Origin: Closterium sp. NIES-65
Taxonomy: Eukaryota; Streptophyta; Zygnematophyceae; Desmidiales; Closteriaceae
NCBI GenBank assembly: GCA_948144175.1
Contig: CANXME010002060.1
Location: 432,001 to 496,000 of the forward strand
Direction of reading: 5' to 3'
DNA: 64,000 nucleotides
Shown here in pieces: positions 52,018 through 61,371 of the stretch. Every line of letters begins with the position of its first letter. Within the stretch, counting starts at the first letter, position 1. The translations under genes were made by a program, and so were the position numbers. Below the pieces are notes generated by a model that saw only the letters and a program-made list of their open reading frames with translations, was not told the origin of the DNA and ran no database searches.

Positions 52018-52449
52018 TGTTGGGCTGAAGTGCCCTAGGATCTTTGTAGAGTTTAAGTCTGAGTAGAATTGTAGTAGCGGAAGCGTTTGAATGAAAGTAC
52101 TTGAACCACCTTGCGCTAGTATGTGAGGGCAAAGTAAGTTGATTAAACAAGCAAATACAAAGGTTTATATAAGAGTACAAGGAATACGAATAGATAAGTT
52201 AAAACTGTTTTACTGTTGCGATTCGATACAGTGCGACTCGGGCAACTGCTCAATGTCGAGTCAGTTGTGTGTCCTTGCTGTCGCGCTGTATTTGTCAAAT
52301 CAAAGGTCGCTGACCTTTGACCTTCTCGTAACCTCCAGGCGGTTATCCTAACCTCCGAGGGTTGACTCGCGATGCTTCGATTCGGACTGCTTCGCTAGTG
52401 TCCTGAGTTTCGACACGACAGAGGCGCTTAAGACTTATTATTCCCAACA
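52018..52449 (-). repeat. 3' LTR of copia E (432 bp)
   Basis: Begins TGTTGGG and ends CCCAACA, a perfect 7-bp inverted repeat with TG...CA tips. The last codons and TAA stop of the E polyprotein lie in it (ending at 52428). The purine stretch GAAGGGGAG just outside is the likely polypurine tract. It has no match to the short LTRs of A-D. Confidence 0.8.
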
Positions 52450-53969
52450 CTCCCCTTCGCTTCTGGAGTGTCGCTGATGGTGACGTGGCCTTGTCCGGTC
52501 AGCATCATGCAGTACTCGAACTTCTGTTTTCCGAGTTTCTTGGTCAAATAATCGGCTGCCATCTCGGACGTGGGACAGTAGGATAATTCGAGTTTCCCTT
52601 TCTCGATCTCGTCCTTCACGAAGAAGTATCGCAGAGCGATATGCTTCGTTCTGTTCGCGAATCCGCTTTTGTTGGCGATGCGAATTGCAGATTGGTTGTC
52701 GCAGAATAGGGTGAAGTTGGGTAACTCGGCTAACTTTGCTTCTTCCAGCAGCTCGCGAAGGTAGAGTCCTTCCTTGGTGGCTGAACAGAGGGCGATATAT
52801 TCTGCTTCAGCTGAAGAGAGAGCGTTTAGTTCCTGCTTACTCGACTGCCAGGAGATAGGTCCGATAGGCTCGAGACGATAGACGTAGCCAGTGCGAGAGC
52901 GCCTGTTATCAGAATCGCCGGCATGGTCAGCATCGACGTAGCCGATTAGTTTCGTCGTCGTAGCTTCGCCTTTGTAGTAAGTCAGGCCGATCGTCGGTGT
53001 GCTCACGAAGTAGTGTAGTGCGCGATCGAGCTCCGCCAGGTGCTTTGCTTCGGATTTCTTGAGATAGGTGGCGAGTTGGCTTGCGGAGTAGGATAGATCC
53101 GGGCGACAGGTGACAGCTGCGAAGAGAAGGCAGCCCAATTTCCTTTGGTAGTCTCGTATTCCGGCAGCTTTGAGTGGAGCGGAATTTCCCTTGTCGTTTC
53201 CTCCCGTGTAGCGGTATGGTGTGGCGATGGCGGTAGGTGTGAGTGAAAAACGTTTGGCGATGGTGTCGGCGTATTTCTCGGCGCTTAGGTAGATCGCATT
53301 TTCTTCTTCGCGGATGTTGAGCCCGAGGTACTGGGTCATGGTAGAAGAGACCGTGAGCGTGAGGTCTTTCTGCAGCTCCCCTTCGAACCAGGTGGTGACG
53401 TCGTCGGTGGAGCCGATGTAGAGCAAGTCGTCGACATAGACGATCAGTAGGATGTAGTGTGCGCCTTTGGTGAGGCGGTACATTCCTTGGTCGTGAGGCA
53501 GTTGGCGGAATCCGATGCGAGTGAGGCGGGTGTGTAGGTGCTGTTGCCACTGTCGCGGGGCTTGTTTGATTCCGTAGAGCGATTTCAGTAGTTGGCAGAT
53601 CTGATTAGGATTTCCGTGAGTGCCGTGTGGGAGTTCGACGAAGATTTCGGCGTCGACGGGTGCGTAGAGGAATGCGTTGGCAACATCGATTTGTCGCAGC
53701 TTCTTCTTCTTCATGGCGGCGACGGCGAGAAGGATTCGGAGAGAGGTATGTCGACTGACTGGGGCGAATGTTTCGGTGAAGTCTCGTCCTTGCTCCTGGT
53801 CGAATCCACGCACGACCCAGCGTGCTTTGAACTTCTCGATTGTGCCGTCAGCTTTCGTCTTGATGCGGAAGACCCGTTTCCCGGTGAGAATGGTCTTGTT
53901 CCGTGCCACGCTTGCCGGAACGACCTTCCAGGTGTTGCGTTCCTCTAATGCTTTTAATTCCCTGTCCAT
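52428..53969 (-). CDS. Copia reverse transcriptase / RNase H (element E)
   Basis: 513 codons from MDRELKALEERNTW, the usual Met of copia RT predictions; the open frame goes further upstream to the D insertion at 54107. Motifs: VFRIKTKADGTIEKFKARWV (about 33-52), QIDVANAFLYAPV (93-105), KSLYGIKQAPRQW (129-141), catalytic YVDD 178-181, then RNase H with DADHAGD, SAEAEYIAL, FCDNQSAI and a C-terminal ADYLTKKL. The enzyme copies element RNA and degrades it. It looks intact and ends in TAA inside the LTR. Compared with A-D it lacks the long Gly-Ala-Glu-Pro linker. Confidence 0.93.
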   Translation of the reverse strand: MDRELKALEERNTWKVVPASVARNKTILTGKRVFRIKTKADGTIEKFKARWVVRGFDQEQGRDFTETFAPVSRHTSLRILLAVAAMKKKKLRQIDVANAFLYAPVDAEIFVELPHGTHGNPNQICQLLKSLYGIKQAPRQWQQHLHTRLTRIGFRQLPHDQGMYRLTKGAHYILLIVYVDDLLYIGSTDDVTTWFEGELQKDLTLTVSSTMTQYLGLNIREEENAIYLSAEKYADTIAKRFSLTPTAIATPYRYTGGNDKGNSAPLKAAGIRDYQRKLGCLLFAAVTCRPDLSYSASQLATYLKKSEAKHLAELDRALHYFVSTPTIGLTYYKGEATTTKLIGYVDADHAGDSDNRRSRTGYVYRLEPIGPISWQSSKQELNALSSAEAEYIALCSATKEGLYLRELLEEAKLAELPNFTLFCDNQSAIRIANKSGFANRTKHIALRYFFVKDEIEKGKLELSYCPTSEMAADYLTKKLGKQKFEYCMMLTGQGHVTISDTPEAKGSVGNNKS

Positions 53970-54107
53970 GGCTTCACGCCATTTCTCCCTGTATTCCCCC
54001 CCCAGAGCCTGCTGAACCGTCGCAGGCTCTTTAGGAAGCGTGCTACCTGTGTTCCCGTGGACTGCGGTGACGAGACCAAGGATTTGCAGCCCAGTCTGTG
54101 AGTATCG

Positions 54108-54241
54108 TGTCAGATGATTATATTACTGATGCATATATTTAGGCTGTAGTGGGGTAGCCCATAGGGGGTACAACCCAATTAGGGTTGGTACTTGTACTTC
54201 TTTCATTTCATAGTGCATTCATTCTCTCTCTAATCTCAACA
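54108..54241 (+). repeat. 5' LTR of copia D (134 bp)
   Basis: TGTCAGATGATT ... ATCTCAACA, with the family core TAGGCTGTAGTGGGGTAGCC and GGGGTACA. Immediately followed by the primer site. Confidence 0.95.
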
Positions 54242-54255
54242 TGGTATAGAGCGGG
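54242..54255 (+). promoter_or_regulatory. Primer-binding site of D
   Basis: TGGTATAGAGCGGG directly after the LTR; initiator tRNA-Met type with one base missing, identical to that of C. Confidence 0.75.
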
Positions 54256-55147
54256 TCCTTCCTAAGGACCATTTTTTAAGGGCCCACCCACGAAATTTTC
54301 GCTGCCCGGAGCGCGCCCTTCTCTCCCCGAAGCGCGCTCCCCCTAGTCCTTCTCGCGCTGCCCTTGTGGCCCCCGTGAGTCGCGCGCGCGACCCTTTTTT
54401 TTCGCGCGCGCGGCCCGTGCCACGTCGCGCTGGCCTTACGGCCGCGTCGCGCCGCCCTCGCGGCTCTGCTGCGTCGCGCCGCCCTCGCGGCCCCCTAGCG
54501 CCGCCCACGCGGCCTCATCACCTGCTTCTGACGGCCCCGCCGTCCCTTTCTGCCGGCCCCGCCGTCCCTTTCTGCCGGCCCCTCTGCTGCACTTGACGGC
54601 CCCGCCGTCCCCTCTGCCGGCCCCGCCGCTGCACCCGACGGCCCCGCCGTCCCCTCTGCCGGCCCCGCCGCTGCTTCAGACGGCCCCGCCGCTGCACCTG
54701 ACGGCCCCGCCGTCCCCTCCGACGGCCCCGCCGCTGCACCTGACGGCCCCGCCGTCCCCTCTGACGGCCCCGCCACTGCACCTATCGGCCCCGCCACTAC
54801 CCCTGACGGCCCCGCCACTGCATCTCCCGGCCCCGCAGCTGCATCTCCCGGCCCCGCCGCCCCAGCAACTGCGCCGCCCCAGCAGCCGAGCCGCCCCAGC
54901 AGCCGAGCCGCCCCAGCAGCCAAGCCGCCCCAGCAGCCGAGCCGCCCCAGCAGCCGAGCCGCCCCAGCAGCCGAGCCGCCTCGGCAGCCGAACCGCCCGA
55001 GCTGCCCGAGCCGCCGAGCCGCCCGAGCCGCCCAGCAGCCGAGCCGCCGAGCCGCCCGAGCCGCCCGAGCCGCCCGAGCCGCCTGCACTGCCCTGTCTGG
55101 TGAGCACTGAGCTTTACTCTGCGCACTGCCCTCCCCCTACTGCTGTC
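54256..55147 (+). repeat. Leader of D with GC-rich minisatellites
   Basis: From 54530 to 54860 the units are built on CTGACGGCCCCGCCG and GTCCCCT; from 54870 to 55085 on CCCCAGCAGCCGAGCCG. The leader has an open frame with no stop through most of this (from 54593), reading Ala/Pro repeats in phase with gag, but the conserved gag start is the ATG at 55148. Confidence 0.8.
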
Positions 55148-55744
55148 ATGGCTACCCCCAGTGTCCTCACCTTTGACGCTGAGGGCAGAGCCATCGACTT
55201 TGACGTGTGGGTAGACGACCTACTGCTTTTCCTACTGTGCGACAGAGCTGACGGCCTCTCTCTCTTTGATCTCACTTCTGGTGCCTCTCCCGCCCCTGCT
55301 GCTACTGAGGATGCCACTATTCGCTCACAGTGGGCCACACGCGATGCTGCTGCACGTCTTGCTGTGCGTCGCCACCTCCCTCCCTCTGAGCGTGCACACT
55401 TTGGGTCGTACAAGAGTGCTCAGACCTTGTACGACGCCGTTATTGCACGCTACTCCACCCCTGCCACTGCTGCACTGAGCCGCCTCATGCTACCGTACCT
55501 CTTTCCCGACCTTGCTTCTTTTGCCACGGTCGCCGACCTCATTACCCACCTGCGCACTAGTGACGCTCGCTTCCGCGCTGCGCTTCCTGCTGAGTTCTGC
55601 GCCAAGAACCCCCCCCCCCCCAGTACTTCACTCTCTACTACATTGTCACCCGCCTCCCTGACTCCCTTCGCGGAGTCAGGGACGACTTACTCTCAGTCTG
55701 CCCCACCACTCTCACTGTTGACCTCCTCGAGAAGTCCCTCCTAG
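55148..55744 (+). CDS. Copia gag N-terminal part (element D)
   Basis: Start at ATG 55148 (MATPSVLTFDAEGRAIDFDVW), chosen by agreement with A, B and C; an in-frame ATG at 54593 lies in the leader repeats. Capsid-like: LFDLTSGASPAPA, SQWATRDAAARLAVRRHLPP, LYDAVIARYSTPATAA, DLITHLRTSDARFRAALPAE. It meets a run of 13 C at 55609-55621 after KN; the true gag sequence (QYFTLYYIVTRLPDS) continues in the next frame from 55621, so this frame reads wrong residues from there to its stop. The part after 55621 is noise. Confidence 0.85.
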   Translation: MATPSVLTFDAEGRAIDFDVWVDDLLLFLLCDRADGLSLFDLTSGASPAPAATEDATIRSQWATRDAAARLAVRRHLPPSERAHFGSYKSAQTLYDAVIARYSTPATAALSRLMLPYLFPDLASFATVADLITHLRTSDARFRAALPAEFCAKNPPPPSTSLSTTLSPASLTPFAESGTTYSQSAPPLSLLTSSRSPS

Positions 55745-57822
55745 CAGCCGAGAAGAGCATTCTCGCTGTAGGGGCCTCTCGTGGTGACCCGCGCACCCCC
55801 ATCTTTGAGGGGTGTTCCCCCTCCCCCCTCCTACCCTCTGTCGCCTCTGCTGCTACGGCCGACCTCGTTGGTTTTGAGTCGGTCGGTGCGGCGTCTGCCC
55901 CCAGCGGGAGACGTCGCTCTGGCAAGGGCAAGGGGGGCAGGGGCGGTGGTGGAGGCGGCGGGGGCGGTGGGAGCGGCGGTGGAGGCAGCGGAGGAGGTGA
56001 GGATGGTAGCGGGAGTGGTGGCGGGAGTGGAGGTGTCAGCGGCGGCAGTGGGGGCGGGGGCGGCGGCGGCGGTGGTAGTGGGAGTGGAGGCGGAGGCGGT
56101 GGTGGCGGCGGCGACGGTGGGAGTGGCGGTGGCAGCGGAGGTGGTGGCGGCGGAGGCGGAGGAGGCGGCGGAGGTCGTGGCTCGTCGCGGAGGAGTGGCT
56201 CCGGTGGTGGTCAGCGCCAGCAGCAGCAGCGTGGTCAGGAGACCCTCTCCCCGCAGCAGCTCCGTGAGTGGTACACTGCACGTCAGAGGGGTGGGGGTCC
56301 TGGTCCGTGCACCTACGTCCTGCGCACTGGCGACCGTGCGAGTGAGCCGTGTGGTGGTCCACACTCCTCCCAGCGCTGCTTCGGCCGCCTGACTGACGCT
56401 TGGCGCCGCCAGTTTCCTGATGCCTCTGAGATCCCTCGCTGGGACCAGCTGTCTAGGGCAGGAGTAGCTATCTTTGATCTTGACTTTGATGCTATTCTTC
56501 GTGCCATGTATGCTGTGACTATTAGTGAGGAGGGTGACTGTTACCGGTGTTTCCCGCCCGACCCGGGCATTGGTACTGCGGCTCTAGGTGCTGTTGAGGC
56601 TGCTGCTCCAGGTGCTGTTGAGGCTGCTGCTCTAGGTGCCAGTGAGTCAGTGTCCCCAGGTGCTGGTGAGTCTGCTCTCTCGGGTACAGCGTCGGCTCCG
56701 CCCTCTCTCACCTTCACTCTTGACTCAGGAGCGTCTCGCTCCTTCTTTCGAGACCGCACCACACTCACGCCGCTTAGTCGGCCTGTGGCAGTCTCCCTGG
56801 CGGACCCCTCTGGGGGTCCTGTTCTGGCTCGCTACTCCACTGTCCTTCCGTGCCCTGCGGTCCCGTCTGGCTCCCTGTCCGGTCTCTACCTCCCCTCGTT
56901 CTCTACGAACTTGGTGGCGGGTGCTGACCTACAGGATGCAGGGGTTGACCAGTTCACCCCTGCACGCCGACGGGACACCCACTGCACGGACGCGGACACG
57001 GGTCGACACTTGACCACGTTCACACGTGGGCCGGGGTCGAGCCTGTACACACTCACTGTTCCGTCTCCTCCTCCTGCGTCTGGTCAGGTAGCTGCGTCGG
57101 GTCAGGTGTTTTCTGCAGCGTCCAGGTCTGGTCCTGAGTCTGCCCCCTGCTCGTGTCGCCTCCTGTCCCACGAGACCCTCCTGTGGCACCACAGGATGGG
57201 TCACCCCTCCCTGCCTCGTCTCCGGGGCATGGCCTCTCGCCTTCTTGTCTCTGGCCTTCCCCGGTCCCTCCCTCCCCTTCCTACGGGGCCTGGCCCTCCC
57301 TGTGTCCCCTGTGTCGAGGGTCGCCTGCGGGCTACCCCTCACTCCTCCCCGTTTCCTCCGACGGAGGCCCCGATGCAGACGCTTCACATGGACGTGTGGG
57401 GCCCAGCCCGCGTCCGTGGACAGGGTCACGAGCGCTACTTCCTGCTGGTGGTTGACGACTACTCGCGTTACACCACAGTCTTCCCCTTGCGCAGCAAGGG
57501 TGAGGTCACTGAGGTGTTGATCGACTGGATCCGCAAAGCTCGTCTCCAGCTCAGGCGGAGCTTCGGCTCGGACTTTCCTGTTTTGCGTCTGCACTCGGAC
57601 AGAGGCGGAGAGTTCTCCTCTGGTCTTCTGCGAGCCTACTGTCGGGCACGAGGCATCCGCCAGACTTTCACGCTTCCGGACTCTCCACAACAGAATGGGA
57701 TTGCTGAGCGCCGCATCGGCATTGTCATGGACGTCGCCCGTACGTCCATGGTGCATGCGGCTGCCCCCCATTTTCTGTGGCCGTTTGCGGTTCGGTACGC
57801 CGCGCATCAGATCAACCTTTAG
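55621..57822 (+). CDS. Copia gag C-terminal half, protease and integrase core (element D)
   Basis: One open frame from the poly-C run to TAG at 57820-57822. Order: capsid end (LYYIVTRLPDSLRGVRDDLL), basic RRRSGKGKGG, Gly/Ser tract of about 80 residues (55935-56190), QLREWYTARQRGG, Cys-His motif CTYVLRTGDRASEPC with GGPH and QRC (56308-56384), MYAVTISEEGDCYRCF (56506), protease LDSGASRSFF, GAG-pre-integrase (WHHRMGHPS, CVPC), and integrase with MDVWGPARV, HSDRGGEF, QQNGIAERR. The TAG falls after HQINL where relatives have His or Trp. The first Met in this frame is 56506. Confidence 0.85.
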   Translation, partial: QYFTLYYIVTRLPDSLRGVRDDLLSVCPTTLTVDLLEKSLLAAEKSILAVGASRGDPRTPIFEGCSPSPLLPSVASAATADLVGFESVGAASAPSGRRRSGKGKGGRGGGGGGGGGGSGGGGSGGGEDGSGSGGGSGGVSGGSGGGGGGGGGSGSGGGGGGGGGDGGSGGGSGGGGGGGGGGGGGRGSSRRSGSGGGQRQQQQRGQETLSPQQLREWYTARQRGGGPGPCTYVLRTGDRASEPCGGPHSSQRCFGRLTDAWRRQFPDASEIPRWDQLSRAGVAIFDLDFDAILRAMYAVTISEEGDCYRCFPPDPGIGTAALGAVEAAAPGAVEAAALGASESVSPGAGESALSGTASAPPSLTFTLDSGASRSFFRDRTTLTPLSRPVAVSLADPSGGPVLARYSTVLPCPAVPSGSLSGLYLPSFSTNLVAGADLQDAGVDQFTPARRRDTHCTDADTGRHLTTFTRGPGSSLYTLTVPSPPPASGQVAASGQVFSAASRSGPESAPCSCRLLSHETLLWHHRMGHPSLPRLRGMASRLLVSGLPRSLPPLPTGPGPPCVPCVEGRLRATPHSSPFPPTEAPMQTLHMDVWGPARVRGQGHERYFLLVVDDYSRYTTVFPLRSKGEVTEVLIDWIRKARLQLRRSFGSDFPVLRLHSDRGGEFSSGLLRAYCRARGIRQTFTLPDSPQQNGIAERRIGIVMDVARTSMVHAAAPHFLWPFAVRYAAHQINL

Positions 57823-57855
57823 CCCAGGGTCTCCAGACCGGAGACCTCCCCAGCT

Positions 57856-58884
57856 TTGCTGTGGACGGGGAAGGTTGGCGATGCGTCGGCGTTCCGTGTC
57901 TGGGGATCTCGGGCGTTTGTCCGCGACTTGTCTGCGGACAAGCTGTCCCCTCGTGCTGCTCCTTGCGTCTTTCTGGGTTTCCCCCTTGACGCACCTGGGT
58001 GGCAGTTTTACCACCCCACCTCTCGGCGTGTTCTGTCCCCCCAGGCCGTCACGTTCGACGAGTCGGTTCCCTTCTACCGGCTCTTCCCCTACCGCACTCC
58101 GTCCCTCCCCCCGCCGCCCCTCTTCCTGGTCCCAGGTCCCCCCCCGGTAGCCCCCCTCCCCCCTCAGGGTCCTGCCCCTTCAGGTGTGTCTCAGGTAGAC
58201 GCGGTCGAGCCTGTCGAGGTCACTGGTGACTCTTGTGCTGCTGCGGGTGCGGAGCCTCGGGGTGCTGAGACTTGGGGTGCTGAGACTGGGGGTGCTGAGC
58301 CTGGGGGTGCTGAGATTGGGGGTACTGAGACTGGGGGTGCTGAGCCTGGGGGTGCTGAGACTTGGGGTGCTGAGCCTGGGGGTGCTGAGCCTGGGGGTGC
58401 TGAGCCTGGGGGTGCTGTGCCTGGGGGTGCTGAGCCGGGGGGTACTGCGTCTGGGAGTGCTGCGCCTGCTGCTTCTGTTCCTGGTGGTTCTCCAGACCGT
58501 TCTTCGCGCCGCGAGCCGCTCTCTCCTCTGGAGCTGCGTGAGTGGTTTGCCCGGCGCTGGAGGCGAGCTGCTGGAGCTGGGGGTGCTGCGGGTGCTGGAG
58601 GTTCTGTTACTGCCAAGGGAGCTGGTACCACGGGTCCCGGAGGTGCTCGTACTGAGGGTACTGGAGCTGCCGGGCCCGGGGGTGCCTCTGGAGCTGGAGC
58701 TGCTGCGGGTGCTGGCGCTGAGGCTACGACTGTCGGTCCTACTGAGGGTACTTCTGCAGCTGCTGGAGGTGGTGGAGTTGGAGCTGCTACTGGTGCTGGT
58801 GCTGCCTCTGGAGGTGTTGGTGCTGTCCCTGCTGTCTCTGGCGGTGCTGCGCGGCCTCGGCCGTACTTCGTTCCGCTCCTTTAG
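57856..58884 (+). CDS. Copia integrase C-terminal part and repeat linker (element D)
   Basis: Continues the previous frame after TAG at 57822. It holds LLWTGKVGDASAFRVWGSRA and the LSPRAAPCVFLGF block, then the linker: about 15 copies of a 15-bp repeat (58240-58460) giving Gly-Ala-Glu-Pro/Thr, a SSRREPLSPLELREWFARRW box and a second Gly/Ala-rich part, ending at RPRPYFVPLL with TAG (58882-58884) where C has Gln. The frame goes on downstream without change. Confidence 0.85.
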   Translation: MLWTGKVGDASAFRVWGSRAFVRDLSADKLSPRAAPCVFLGFPLDAPGWQFYHPTSRRVLSPQAVTFDESVPFYRLFPYRTPSLPPPPLFLVPGPPPVAPLPPQGPAPSGVSQVDAVEPVEVTGDSCAAAGAEPRGAETWGAETGGAEPGGAEIGGTETGGAEPGGAETWGAEPGGAEPGGAEPGGAVPGGAEPGGTASGSAAPAASVPGGSPDRSSRREPLSPLELREWFARRWRRAAGAGGAAGAGGSVTAKGAGTTGPGGARTEGTGAAGPGGASGAGAAAGAGAEATTVGPTEGTSAAAGGGGVGAATGAGAASGGVGAVPAVSGGAARPRPYFVPLL

Positions 58885-59130
58885 CAGGTTCTTGGTCTCC
58901 CGCCTTCCACTGGTCCTTCTCCTCCCGTAGAGTGTCCGCAGCCTGTCCCGTCACAGTCACAGTTACAGCCCGCCTCTCCCCTGCCTTCTCCTTCTCCCTA
59001 CGCTGGTCCTACTGGCGGTCTTGCTGAGCGTCGTGAGCCTGCGTCCCGCCCTGCGTCGCCAGTCCGAGCTGCTCGCCCTAGTGGTCGCGGTTCGCGTCAG
59101 CGTCCTCCTCCTGTCCCTGGCACACACCAG

Positions 59131-61149
59131 ATGTCTCTGCGTCCGTCCACTGCTCCTCTGCGTGCCCCTTTGCCTTCTCCTCCTAAGTCTTCTCTTCCTA
59201 CACTTGCCGACCCGGAGTCGGACTCGCGCCGTGCTGCCAGTCCTACTGTCACGCGTCTTCTTGCTTCTCTTGTCACTGACCCTTCCTTTGAGTCCGCTAC
59301 TGCGTCTGCCCTAGTTACTGAGCTGGTCGACTTTGCTGCTGCGTGTCGTCTGGACTACGCTGCCAGTCTTGTTGCTGAGTCTGCTGAGTCTGCTGAGTCT
59401 GCGTCTGCTGCGTCTGCGTCTGCCTGTCCTCCGTCCGTCGGGGGTGACTGTGCTCTTGGCACGGACGTCCTTGAGGATAGGCAGGAGGAGTTCCAGTGCT
59501 TTGCCGCCGCTTTGCCCCATCTCGTGTCCATGCTTGTTGCCCCTGAGGGAGACCCGGATGCTCTAGACATCCCGACCCCACGCTCTTACGCAGAGGCGAT
59601 GGCCGGTCCCTACTCCTCTCAGTGGCAGTCAGCCATGGACGCAGAGATGGCTTCCTGGAAGTCCACAGGCACCTACGTTGACGCTGTTCCCCCTCCTGGG
59701 GCGAACATTGTCAGTGGCATGTGGATCTTCAGGGTGAAGCGGCCGCCTGGTTCTCCGCCTGTCTTCAAGGCGCGCTACGTGGCTCGTGGCTTCAGTCAGC
59801 GACAGGGAGTTGACTTCTTTCAGACCTTCTCCCCTACCCCGGAGATGACCACTCTTCGGGTTCTACTGCACGTCGCTGCTCAGCGTGACTACGAGCTACA
59901 CTCTCTTGACTTCAGCACTGCTTTCCTACAGGGCCGCCTGCACGAGGAGATCTGGCTGCGCCGCCCTCCTGGCTTCACTGGGTCGTTCCCTCCTGGTACC
60001 CAGTGGAGCCTCCGGCGGCCAGTCTACGGTCTCCGCCAGGCGCCGCGTGAGTGGCACGACACACTGAGGACTACACTTGCGGCTCTTGGGTTTGCTCCTT
60101 CTACTGCTGACCCGTCGCTGTTTCTGCGCACCGACACCTCGCTGCCGCCGTTCTACATCCTCGTGTACGTCGACGACTTGGTCTTTGCCACTGCGGACAC
60201 TGCCGCACTCGCCCACGTGAAGTCCGAGCTGCAGAAGAGACACACGTGCACAGACCTGGGTGAACTGACAAGCTATCTTGGCTTGCGGATCACCCGGGAC
60301 AGAGCACGCCGCACCATTACCCTGACTCAGTCACACATGGTGCAGCAGGTCCTTCAGCGCTTCGGCTTCACGTACTCCTCGCCTCAGTCCACTCCTCTGC
60401 CTACGGGACACTCGCTCTCAGCTCTGCCTTCGGATGAGTCCGTAGAGTCGAGTGGTCCGTATCCAGAGCTTGTGGGCTGCCTCATGTACCTGATGACCTG
60501 CACTCGACCTGACCTCGCATACCCTCTCAGCATCTTAGCACGCTATGTTGCTCCCGGCCGTCACCGGAAGGAGCACATGGATGCAGCTAAGAGGGTGTTG
60601 CGCTACTTGTGCAGTTCGTCGGGCATGGGGCTAGTGCTTGGAGGGCGTGAGCGGCCTGTGCTCACTGGGCACTCAGACGCTTCTTGGGCTGACGACCAGG
60701 CTACTCAGAGGTCGTCTCAGGGTTACACCTTCAGTCTTGGCTCTGGCTCTGTCTCTTGGCGCTCTACTCACTCTTCTTCGGTTCTCAGCTCCAGCTGTGA
60801 GGCTGAGATCTACGCCACGGCCATGGCTGCCCAGGAGCTTCGCTGGCTCACCTACCTGCTGACTGACCTTGGAGAGCGGCCTCGTTCTCCTCCAGTGCTG
60901 TACGTCGACAACAAGGCAACCATTGCCTTGTGTGAGGAGCACAAACTGGAGCACAGGACGAAGCACATTGCTCTGCGCTACTTCCTTGCTCGAGAGCTGC
61001 AGCAGCGTGGTCAGCTTCGCCTTCGTTTCGTGGCCACTGAGGCCAACACTGCTGATGTGTTCACCAAGGCACTTCCGCCTCGTGACCATCAGCGCTTTTG
61101 CACTCTGCTAGGCCTTGTGCCCGCTGGGCCTCACTTGCTTACCTCTTGA
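59131..61149 (+). CDS. Copia reverse transcriptase / RNase H (element D)
   Basis: 672 codons from MSLRPSTAPLRAPLPSPPKS; open upstream to the TAG at 58884. Motifs: SYAEAMAGPYSSQWQSAMD, WIFRVKRPPGSPP, LHSLDFSTAFLQG, VYGLRQAPREW, YVDD in YILVYVDDLVFAT (about residue 345), then RNase H: GHSDASWADD, SCEAEIYAT, YVDNKATIAL, NTADVFTKAL. Ends in TGA. The domain is complete, with the Gln residue retained at SSQWQ where A has TAG. It would be the C-terminal enzyme of one Gag-Pol precursor. Confidence 0.92.
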   Translation: MSLRPSTAPLRAPLPSPPKSSLPTLADPESDSRRAASPTVTRLLASLVTDPSFESATASALVTELVDFAAACRLDYAASLVAESAESAESASAASASACPPSVGGDCALGTDVLEDRQEEFQCFAAALPHLVSMLVAPEGDPDALDIPTPRSYAEAMAGPYSSQWQSAMDAEMASWKSTGTYVDAVPPPGANIVSGMWIFRVKRPPGSPPVFKARYVARGFSQRQGVDFFQTFSPTPEMTTLRVLLHVAAQRDYELHSLDFSTAFLQGRLHEEIWLRRPPGFTGSFPPGTQWSLRRPVYGLRQAPREWHDTLRTTLAALGFAPSTADPSLFLRTDTSLPPFYILVYVDDLVFATADTAALAHVKSELQKRHTCTDLGELTSYLGLRITRDRARRTITLTQSHMVQQVLQRFGFTYSSPQSTPLPTGHSLSALPSDESVESSGPYPELVGCLMYLMTCTRPDLAYPLSILARYVAPGRHRKEHMDAAKRVLRYLCSSSGMGLVLGGRERPVLTGHSDASWADDQATQRSSQGYTFSLGSGSVSWRSTHSSSVLSSSCEAEIYATAMAAQELRWLTYLLTDLGERPRSPPVLYVDNKATIALCEEHKLEHRTKHIALRYFLARELQQRGQLRLRFVATEANTADVFTKALPPRDHQRFCTLLGLVPAGPHLLTS

Positions 61150-61371
61150 CCTTGCTTGTACTGCTGCATATATATATATCCTTGCTCTTGCTTGTTTAGC
61201 ACTGTTATATATATATGCTCTGCTGCATGTGAACTGGCCTTGTGGCCTTGACCTTGTGCTCGGAATTTGTGTGGTATCCTTGAGATCCACCCTGAGCTTG
61301 CTTTGCTTTGCTTTGCTTTGCTTGACTGGTCTTGTGACCCCTTGCTCTCCCCCACTTTGCCTATGGGGGTG
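61150..61371 (+). other. 3' untranslated region and polypurine tract of D
   Basis: Contains TATATATATA stretches (61168-61178, 61206-61216), a TTGCT/TTTGC run (61298-61322) and the polypurine tract at 61362-61371. The layout matches B and C on the other strand. No gene. Confidence 0.75.

Noticed and set aside
54593-55147. N-terminal extension of gag in D from the ATG at 54593
   Set aside because: The extension is Ala/Pro repeat from the leader, absent as coding sequence in A, B and C, whose shared start matches ATG 55148.
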